Assembly (NCBI GenBank): GCA_030836705.1
Contig: JAUPLZ010000063.1
Location: forward strand, 1 to 11,028
Direction of reading: 5' to 3'
Length of the DNA stretch: 11,028 nucleotides
Origin: Campylobacterota bacterium
GTDB lineage: Bacteria; Campylobacterota; Campylobacteria; Campylobacterales; SZUA-545
Each line of letters opens with the position of its first letter. The first letter of the stretch is position 1. The notes beneath the pieces are model-generated. The model was not told the DNA's origin, did no database searches, and saw only the letters and a program-made list of their open reading frames with translations. Positions 5,926-11,028 of the stretch are shown here, piece after piece. The position numbers were made by a program, and so were the translations under genes.

Positions 5926-8052
5926 ATGATTTTTCGTAAGAATAAAACCAATACTTTGCTAATTACATCATTTGGTATTATTGTCGCATCTTTTGTTTTT
6001 ATAGTATTGCACTATTTTACGGTTAAAAGCGCTCTTGAAGAGCAGTTGCAAAATAATTTCACAAATTTTCAAAATCGTGTTTATAGTTATTTTGAAGAAG
6101 AAGCAAAAAATATTTCTATTTTGACCGACCATGCCATACTTCAAAAACCAGAGATTATTCAAGAGTTTGTAAGTAGCAATAGAGACTCTTTGTATAAAAA
6201 AACCCTTCCTTTATACGAATCGTTACAAGAAAAATATCACAAAAATCTAGCAGTTATGCACTTTTATAAGCCGGAAGTTCAATCTTTTTTGAGAATGCAT
6301 AAGCCCGAAAAATACGGAGACACTACAAAAGATCACAGACCTATGCTCTCGTATATCGATAGCACAAAAACAAAAGTTGCTCAAACTGGTTTTGAGGCTG
6401 GGCTTTTTTCTTTTTCGTATAGAGTTGAGGTGCCTTTGTTTTTAAAAGAAAACTATATAGGTATTTTGGACTATGGATTGGAGGCAAATGAGCTAATTAA
6501 CGCAATTTTTAAAGACAGCTCAGTTTTTATAGCCGTAGCCCTCAAAAAAGCCAAAGCAGAGGCTGTTAAATACCATGAAATTCAGGCTAAAAATGATGAG
6601 TTTGTCTTGTATTCGTCAACAAATGAGCTTTTTAAAAATGTAAAAACCTTAGATTGTGAATCAAAAATGAGATATTTTGATTATGACGGAAAAAATTATG
6701 TTATTTACTCTATTCCGCTAAAAGATTTTTATAGCAATACGGCGGCTTATTGCTTGGTTGCAAAAGACATTACATCTATTAATAACGAATTAAAAAGAGA
6801 TATTTATATTTTTATATTCCTAGCTCTATTGGTTCTTGCGATAAATATTGTGTTTTTTAATAAGAGCTATACGCCCATGATAGATAGTTTGCTAAGGCAA
6901 AAAAAGCTTCTCTCAAGGGCGCAGTCACTGGCGAAATTGGGTTATTTCGAGGTTGATTTATCTACGCTGGCAGTCGAGTGCTCAAGCGAGTTTTGTGCCA
7001 TTATTCATGCGAAGAGACCGCTTGGCTTTGATGAAATAAAAGAGAGATTTGTTGCCGAGGATTTGGAAAAATTTGAAAAAAACATAGAAGAAGCACTAAA
7101 GAGCGGCTATTTTGAAGAGATAAAATGTGCTATTTTAAATCCGGACAATAAAAAAAGAATCTTAAGAGTTCAAGGAGAGCTCAGGTATGACAAAAAAGGT
7201 GCACCGGATAAGCTAATGTGCGTAGTTCTTGACATATCGGAGACTGAGTGTCTTATACAAGAACTAAAGGAATTAAGCCAAGAGCTTGAAGCAAGAGTAG
7301 AAAAAGAGATAGAGATTAGAAGAAAGCAAGAAATGGCTTTAATGGAGCAGTCTAGACTGGCATCCATGGGAGAGCTTATCCAGTCAATCTCTCACCACTG
7401 GAGGCAACCGCTAGCAGCTGTTTCACTTATAGTTCAAGATATCGAAGAGGCTTATGAATACGGGGAGCTGGACAAAGAGTATATAAGCACTTCTGTTGCC
7501 TCAGCTCATTTAATCCTTGAAAAGATGTCAAAAACAATAGACCACTTTAGAGAGTTTGTAAAAAAAGATCAAGAAAGAGAGTATTTTGATGTAATAAAAG
7601 CGATAGAGGAGGTTGTCAGACTTCAAAAGGATTCTTTATCTCAAGACGAAATTCATCTTTTGCTTGAAAATAAGATAGATGGTGTTGAAAAAGCTTTTGT
7701 TGTCGGATATCCAAGTGAATTTAAGCAAGTGCTGCTAAATATCATCCAAAACGCCAAAGAGGCTATATTGATAAACAAGCTCTTAAGTGATAGAAAAATA
7801 GAGATTGTATTGACTAAAAGCGAGAATAAAATTTCAATAGCGATTAAAGACAGCGGCGGCGGAATAGATGAGAGTTATATAGATAAAATATTTGACCCTT
7901 ATTTTACAAAAAAGAAAGATAACGGTACCGGTATTGGGCTTTATATGGCAAAAACTCTTTTGGAAAAACATATGCACGGCTCTATTTCGGCACAAAATGT
8001 CGAAAAAGGCGCTATTTTTACAATCCTATTGGATATGGAAACGACTATTTAG
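5926..8052 (+). CDS. orphan sensor histidine kinase with Cache and PAS domains
   Basis: A 708-residue inner-membrane kinase (717 if ATG 5899 is used). I prefer ATG 5926 because AAAAAGA (5914-5920) lies five bases upstream, while ATG 5899 has no ribosome site and overlaps a likely -10 element. Numbered from 5926: membrane helix about 11-31; periplasmic Cache-type sensor about 41-280, with the LRMHKPEKYGD and GFEAGLFSFSYRVEVPLF segments seen in double-Cache kinases; second helix about 292-312; PAS-like domain about 331-440; coiled coil about 441-481; dimerisation/phosphoacceptor box SISHHWRQPL with His490; and ATPase domain with N-box NIIQNAKEA, G1 DSGGGI, F-box FDPYFTKK and G2 GTGIGLYMAK. All catalytic motifs look intact. 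No receiver domain is fused and no response regulator lies next to it, so partner and ligand are unknown. It ends convergently with panB, overlapping by four bases. Confidence 0.92.
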   Translation: MIFRKNKTNTLLITSFGIIVASFVFIVLHYFTVKSALEEQLQNNFTNFQNRVYSYFEEEAKNISILTDHAILQKPEIIQEFVSSNRDSLYKKTLPLYESLQEKYHKNLAVMHFYKPEVQSFLRMHKPEKYGDTTKDHRPMLSYIDSTKTKVAQTGFEAGLFSFSYRVEVPLFLKENYIGILDYGLEANELINAIFKDSSVFIAVALKKAKAEAVKYHEIQAKNDEFVLYSSTNELFKNVKTLDCESKMRYFDYDGKNYVIYSIPLKDFYSNTAAYCLVAKDITSINNELKRDIYIFIFLALLVLAINIVFFNKSYTPMIDSLLRQKKLLSRAQSLAKLGYFEVDLSTLAVECSSEFCAIIHAKRPLGFDEIKERFVAEDLEKFEKNIEEALKSGYFEEIKCAILNPDNKKRILRVQGELRYDKKGAPDKLMCVVLDISETECLIQELKELSQELEARVEKEIEIRRKQEMALMEQSRLASMGELIQSISHHWRQPLAAVSLIVQDIEEAYEYGELDKEYISTSVASAHLILEKMSKTIDHFREFVKKDQEREYFDVIKAIEEVVRLQKDSLSQDEIHLLLENKIDGVEKAFVVGYPSEFKQVLLNIIQNAKEAILINKLLSDRKIEIVLTKSENKISIAIKDSGGGIDESYIDKIFDPYFTKKKDNGTGIGLYMAKTLLEKHMHGSISAQNVEKGAIFTILLDMETTI

Positions 8053-8834
8053 TAGCTCTCTTTTTCGGTAGGAAATTTACCTGATTTTACATCGTCGTTA
8101 TAGTTTCTTATCGCATTTTTTACAAGCTGTGCGCCGTGCAAGTATTCTCGCACAAACTTTGGTTTGAAATCCTCAAAAAAACCTAACATATCCGACCAAA
8201 CAAGCACTTGCCCGTCGGTATCTTTGCCTGCGCCTATGCCTATTGTAGGGATATTGACTGCTTTTGTTATCTCTTTTGCGGTTTGTGCTTTTACCCCTTC
8301 TATTACTAGCAAAAATGCGCCTGCTTCTTCTACGGCTTTTGCATCATTTATAAGTTTTTGCAGCTCTTTTTCCTCTTTGCCTTTTACGCTGTACCCTTCG
8401 CTTCTAAAAAATTGCGGCAGAAGCCCTATATGCCCCACAACCGCTATGCCGTTTTGAGTGATTTTTTTTATGATATGGGCTTTTTCCGCTCCGCCTTCTA
8501 TCTTGATGGCATCTGCGTTTGTCTCTTGATAGACTCTTATGGCGCTGTTTAGTCCCACAATTTCATCTGTGTAAGTGCCAAAGGGCATATCGCATATTAC
8601 AAAGCTGTTCGGTGCGCCATTGCATACTGCTCGCGTATGATAAATCATGATATCCAAGGAGGCATCAAGAGTGTCTTTTTTGCCGCCAAAGCTCATATTA
8701 AGGCTGTCGCCGACTAGTATCATGTCAACTTCGCTATCAAAAAGCTTGGCAAAAAGATAATCATAAGCGGTTATCATCGAAAGTTTTTGAATGTTTTTGG
8801 ATTTTAGAATGGTTTTTACGCTATGTTTTGTCAT
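8049..8834 (-). CDS. panB: 3-methyl-2-oxobutanoate hydroxymethyltransferase
   Basis: A 261-residue cytoplasmic enzyme that makes ketopantoate from 2-oxoisovalerate and methylenetetrahydrofolate, the first committed step of pantothenate and coenzyme A synthesis. The TIM-barrel landmarks are in order: MITAYDY (20-26), magnesium ligands Asp43 in LVGDSLNM, Asp82 in CDMPFGTY and Glu113 in KIEGG, GHIGLLPQ (134-141), catalytic Glu179 in VIEGV, and PTIGIGAG (196-203). Length is normal for the family. The start is ATG at 8832-8834, with a modest AGGG eight bases upstream; TGATAAAAA on the minus strand (8859-8867) is a possible extended -10. No other pantothenate gene is in the window. Its stop overlaps the kinase stop on the other strand, so the two transcripts must run into each other unless terminated inside coding sequence. 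Confidence 0.96.
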   Translation of the reverse strand: MTKHSVKTILKSKNIQKLSMITAYDYLFAKLFDSEVDMILVGDSLNMSFGGKKDTLDASLDIMIYHTRAVCNGAPNSFVICDMPFGTYTDEIVGLNSAIRVYQETNADAIKIEGGAEKAHIIKKITQNGIAVVGHIGLLPQFFRSEGYSVKGKEEKELQKLINDAKAVEEAGAFLLVIEGVKAQTAKEITKAVNIPTIGIGAGKDTDGQVLVWSDMLGFFEDFKPKFVREYLHGAQLVKNAIRNYNDDVKSGKFPTEKESY

Positions 8835-8886
8835 TTTTTAGACCCTGAAAAATAGATATTTTTATCATCCGATTTTATCGTATTAA

Positions 8887-8895
8887 TGGTAAAAT
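8887..8895 (+). promoter_or_regulatory. candidate extended -10 promoter of the HPt-trpA operon
   Basis: TGGTAAAAT (8887-8895) matches the TGn-TATAAT extended -10 with five of six hexamer bases. It overlaps the first ATG (8894) of the HPt gene, so transcription would start near 8902. Either the message begins inside the assumed coding region and a later start codon is used, or the match is fortuitous. It sits in the 59-base divergent gap shared with panB. Confidence 0.4.
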
Positions 8896-9334
8896 GGCTC
8901 AAATATTACTATTGGTAGAAGCAGTGGGTATTCTAAAAGATCTTGAAGAGAGTTTTGATTTTGATATAGTCGATGAGTTTTTGAGTCACTTTGAAATCAT
9001 GTGCTTAAGCTTAGAGCCTGCAATTGGTTCGCTTGAGGATGAGAGTAAAAAAAATCAAGCCATAGAAGAACTCTTTAGAGTAGCGCACAATCTAAAATCT
9101 GCAAGCGGGTATTTGAACTTGGTTCATTTAAATAAGTTTGCCGCATTTATTGAAGATATTCTGGATAACCTAAGAAATAAAGATATAAAGCTAAGCGCGC
9201 GCACCATAGATTGGTTTTATGGAGTGAGCGACCAGCTAAATGACTGGTATCAAGACTTAGCAACCGATAAAGAAGAGTTTAGAAAAATAAATATTGAGAT
9301 TTTTAATGTTCCACAGGAGATAGAGAAAAAGTGA
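8894..9334 (+). CDS. HPt (histidine phosphotransfer) domain protein
   Basis: A 146-residue, all-helical, acidic protein without membrane segments. Residues 61-73 read FRVAHNLKSASGY, the phosphotransfer signature H-x-LKS-x-SG, with His65 as the expected phosphorylated residue. A helix before it (EEFLSHFE-like, about 25-45) and two after it (about 78-95 and 103-122) would complete the four-helix bundle. Such proteins shuttle phosphate between receiver domains in phosphorelays. The ATG 8894 start has no ribosome site and overlaps a -10-like sequence; the in-frame TTG 8912 or GTG 8924 are alternatives that would remove 6 or 10 residues ahead of ILKDLEESFDFD. The stop overlaps the GTG of trpA (GTGA), so the two are coupled. 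No receiver protein is nearby; its partners cannot be named. Confidence 0.8.
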   Translation: MAQILLLVEAVGILKDLEESFDFDIVDEFLSHFEIMCLSLEPAIGSLEDESKKNQAIEELFRVAHNLKSASGYLNLVHLNKFAAFIEDILDNLRNKDIKLSARTIDWFYGVSDQLNDWYQDLATDKEEFRKINIEIFNVPQEIEKK

Positions 9335-10071
9335 AAAAGCTTGTAGGATATATAACGGCTGGGGTTTTAGAAGATAGCGCAACGAATGATTTGATATTAA
9401 AAATGGCAGAAAACGGAATGGACAGCATAGAGCTTGGCGTGCCTTTTTCTGATCCTGTCGCCGATGGACCGGTAATAGAAAAAGCTTCTATGATTGCTCT
9501 TTCTAATGGATTTAAGTTTGATAGAATTTATGAGATAACAAAAGGGATAAGTTCTAGCGTCGATACGCTTTGGATGGGGTATTTTAATCCTTTTTATCAA
9601 AAAGGGGTAAAAAATATAGCAGAAAAAGGTGCATCAGTCGGGCTAAAAGGACTTATTATTCCCGATTTGCCGCATGAAGAGTCTATTGCTTACAAAGATA
9701 TGTTTGATGCCCATGATATAACCCTTATTGATTTCGTAGCGCCGACAGATTCAAAAGAGAGAATCGCAAAAATTACAAAAAATAGTCAAAAATTTATATA
9801 TCTTGTCGCCTATGCGGGAATTACCGGAACGGAAAAAAAAGAAGACCTTGAGATTATCGTCAAAAATATCAAAGAGGCTTCAAAAACTCCGGTTTATGTC
9901 GGTTTTGGCGTAACAAAAGAGACGGCAAAAGAAAAAGCGGCGCATAGCGACGGCGTCATAGTCGGAAGTGCTTTTATTAAAATACTTCTTGATGATAGCT
10001 TGACACTATCAAGCAGAATGGATAAAATTGCACGGTTGACAAAGGATATCAAGTCCATAATCAACGAATAA
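9331..10071 (+). CDS. trpA: tryptophan synthase alpha subunit
   Basis: A 246-residue TIM-barrel enzyme that cleaves indole-3-glycerol phosphate to indole and glyceraldehyde 3-phosphate and passes indole to TrpB. Catalytic Glu34 in ELGVPFSDP and Asp45 in VADGP keep the 11-residue spacing of Glu49 and Asp60 in the Salmonella enzyme. Other landmarks are YFNPFYQKG, LIIPDLPHEE, the loop LVAYAGITGTEKK, and the phosphate-binding YVGFGV and GVIVGSAFIK segments. It is slightly shorter than the usual 260-270 residues. The start is GTG 9331, overlapping the HPt stop, with AGGAGA at 9315-9320 ten bases upstream. It is not next to trpB, so trp genes are dispersed in this genome. The stop codon is one base before the tmRNA gene. 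Confidence 0.96.
   Translation: MKKLVGYITAGVLEDSATNDLILKMAENGMDSIELGVPFSDPVADGPVIEKASMIALSNGFKFDRIYEITKGISSSVDTLWMGYFNPFYQKGVKNIAEKGASVGLKGLIIPDLPHEESIAYKDMFDAHDITLIDFVAPTDSKERIAKITKNSQKFIYLVAYAGITGTEKKEDLEIIVKNIKEASKTPVYVGFGVTKETAKEKAAHSDGVIVGSAFIKILLDDSLTLSSRMDKIARLTKDIKSIINE
10036..10061 (+). promoter_or_regulatory. ssrA: possible ssrA promoter inside the 3' end of trpA
   Basis: TTGACA (10036-10041) and CATAAT (10056-10061) lie in the trpA coding end. CATAAT matches the -10 consensus at five of six bases and would place transcription near 10068, five bases before mature tmRNA. The spacing of 14 bases is too short for a standard promoter, so the -35 match may be chance. Transcription from the upstream operon with RNase P processing is the alternative. 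Confidence 0.3.
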
Positions 10072-10159
10072 TGGGGCTGACCTGGGCTTCGACAATTGAG
10101 CATAGCTGCGGGTTGCATGTCGGATTGAGCACTCCGTAATACTGCTTATAAATATAAAC

Positions 10160-10201
10160 GCAAACAATACAGATTATCGTCCAGCTTACGCTGCTGCGTA
10201 A
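10160..10201 (+). other. ssrA: tmRNA proteolysis-tag reading frame
   Basis: The resume codon is GCA at 10160 and the frame ends at TAA 10199-10201, giving the 13-residue tag ANNTDYRPAYAAA. The ANN start and PAYA core match other Campylobacterota tags, such as that of Campylobacter jejuni. The last three residues are all alanine, a suitable degradation signal for ClpXP-type proteases. The tag is one residue shorter than the C. jejuni tag as I recall it. Confidence 0.92.
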
Positions 10202-10418
10202 GTTTTAACAAGCTTAGGGCGTGTCGCATCTCTTGACGCCATCTGGAGAGTCTCTTGCGGCATCATCAAACGATGGCTGGTTCTGCCTCTTAAATCCGCG
10301 GGCGGGATAAGATTTAGGATTTCCTTTCGGCAAAGGTTTTGGGCAATTGTACCCTGCCGCGAGGTATCAAACAACGGCAACTAAACATGTAGACGCTCAC
10401 AGTAGTGTTTTCTTGGAC

Positions 10419-10446
10419 AGGGGTTCGATTCCCCTCAGCTCCACCA
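10419..10446 (+). other. probable attachment site of an integrative element (ssrA 3' end)
   Basis: The T-arm and acceptor arm of tmRNA are the standard target of many tyrosine integrases, and the integrase gene here begins 18 bases beyond the CCA end, pointing toward ssrA. The crossover would lie within the T-arm/acceptor segment, with a repeat of part of it at the far end of the element outside this window. The exact core cannot be set from one copy. Confidence 0.6.
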
Positions 10447-10455
10447 TTTAAATGA

Positions 10456-10477
10456 AGCTATAAGCTAACTTGTAGCT
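10456..10477. terminator. stem-loop between ssrA and integrase, possible shared terminator
   Basis: AGCTATAAG (10456-10464) pairs with CTTGTAGCT (10469-10477) over nine base pairs including one G-U, with a CTAA loop. The loop contains most of the integrase stop codon (10465-10467, minus strand). It is placed to end both ssrA and integrase transcripts, but no proper T-run directly follows on either strand (ACCTCACTTTTC on +), so termination efficiency is uncertain. Confidence 0.45.
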
Positions 10478-11028
10478 ACCTCACTTTTCATTCTGACCAT
10501 ATTCTGACCATTTTGAAATAAATCAAACTCTCGGTCTATCTCGTATTTTTCGCTTTTTATATACCTTGCGTATGTTGTAAACAACATTTGTGTATTCGTG
10601 TGACCTAGCCATTTTGCTATTTGCATAGCAGAAAATTTTCCGCTATTTAGCATATTAGTAGCAAAAGTATGTCTAAGTTCATACATTCTCCGATGAAATA
10701 ACCCTTGTGAGCGCAAAAGTGGAGCCCATTGAAACTCCATTATTTTTTGACTTGTATTGTATGGCTCGTTATATTGAGTCAAAAACAGATAGCCTTTTGG
10801 ATTAAGTCCTGTATTCTGAAATTGTGCTTTGATGTACGGTATTAATGATTCAAATATAGGAATAAAGCGTATAGATGCCTTTGTTTTGGGTGTGCCTTCT
10901 CCAAACACAGTTCGTCCGCAGCGGATATAAATTTCTTTAGAGTTCCAATCTATATCTTCCCATTTAAGACCAAGTGCTTCCCCTGTTCTTATGCCGGTGT
11001 AGGCAAGAAGTGCAATAAGATTCCTAAA
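10465..11028 (-). CDS. tyrosine recombinase/integrase, C-terminal catalytic part (runs off the edge)
   Basis: The minus-strand frame is open from base 11028 to the TAG at 10465-10467, giving 187 residues; the N-terminal DNA-binding part lies outside the window. An internal GTG at 10908 is not the true start, because the conserved domain continues upstream of it. Catalytic features: box I TGIRTGEALGLKWEDID with the first Arg; a Lys in GTPKTKASIRFIPI; box II YELRHTFATNML with the second Arg; WLGHTN with the third His/Trp-position residue; and the nucleophile in LFTTYARYI. The usual first His of box II is Tyr here, a change seen in some phage-type integrases. It faces ssrA 18 bases away, the normal layout for an element integrated in tmRNA. 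The enzyme would excise and integrate the element extending rightward; whether that element is a prophage, island or conjugative element cannot be seen. Confidence 0.93.
   Translation of the reverse strand, partial: FRNLIALLAYTGIRTGEALGLKWEDIDWNSKEIYIRCGRTVFGEGTPKTKASIRFIPIFESLIPYIKAQFQNTGLNPKGYLFLTQYNEPYNTSQKIMEFQWAPLLRSQGLFHRRMYELRHTFATNMLNSGKFSAMQIAKWLGHTNTQMLFTTYARYIKSEKYEIDREFDLFQNGQNMVRMKSEVATS

Larger units (their letters stand above)
10073..10446 (+). ncRNA. ssrA: tmRNA (transfer-messenger RNA)
   Basis: One-piece tmRNA of 374 bases with encoded CCA. The 5' end GGGGCTG (10073-10079) pairs with CAGCTCC (10436-10442) to form the acceptor stem with one G-U pair; A10443 is the discriminator and CCA is 10444-10446. 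The T-arm is AGGGG-TTCGATT-CCCCT (10419-10435). The 5' segment GGGGCTGACCTGGGCTTCGA is typical of tmRNA and carries the D-like region. The message part encodes ANNTDYRPAYAAA. With SmpB and EF-Tu it rescues stalled ribosomes and tags the nascent chain for proteolysis. The gene starts one base after the trpA stop, and its 3' end faces an integrase gene, marking it as an insertion target. Confidence 0.97.

Noticed and set aside
10186..10380. Minus-strand 64-residue open frame
   Set aside because: It lies wholly inside the tmRNA gene and has no recognisable protein features.
1..11028. CRISPR array or insertion sequence
   Set aside because: No regularly spaced direct repeats and no transposase or terminal inverted repeats are seen in the window.

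Overview
The window looks like the chromosome of a Campylobacterota species close to Sulfurimonas. This rests on AT-rich coding DNA with short gaps and start/stop overlaps, a histidine kinase with the HWRQPL-type phosphoacceptor box common in that group, and a tmRNA tag (ANNTDYRPAYAAA) of the ANN...PAYA type. The genus is inference from these features; no database search was possible.

Layout. 1-780: three tightly overlapping + strand genes: the 3' end of rsmG, a small membrane-anchored zinc-ribbon-like protein, and an unrecognised 125-residue protein. 781-974: an intergenic region with a near-consensus sigma-70 promoter (TTGACA-N17-TATACT), a palindrome just upstream of it and a short leader. 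975-5812: an assimilatory sulfate reduction operon in the order DUF2061 protein, cysH (iron-sulfur APS reductase type), cysD, cysN and a siroheme sulfite/nitrite reductase, closed by a hairpin terminator. Together these would take sulfate to APS, sulfite and sulfide. cysC is absent, as expected when CysH uses APS directly. cysN carries an in-frame TAA at 3640-3642, with the rest of the frame intact on both sides.

5926-8052: an orphan Cache/PAS sensor histidine kinase. 8049-8834: panB on the minus strand, converging on the kinase with a 4-base overlap. 8894-10071: an HPt phosphotransfer protein translationally coupled to trpA. 10073-10446: the tmRNA gene ssrA, starting one base after the trpA stop codon. 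10465-11028: the C-terminal part of a minus-strand tyrosine integrase that converges on ssrA and runs off the right edge. This is the usual arrangement of an integrative element inserted at the 3' end of ssrA, so most of the element should lie beyond the window.

I found no clearly new multi-gene system. The points most worth a second look are the cysN nonsense codon, the ssrA/integrase junction, the regulatory structure ahead of the cys operon, and the pairing of an HPt protein with trpA.
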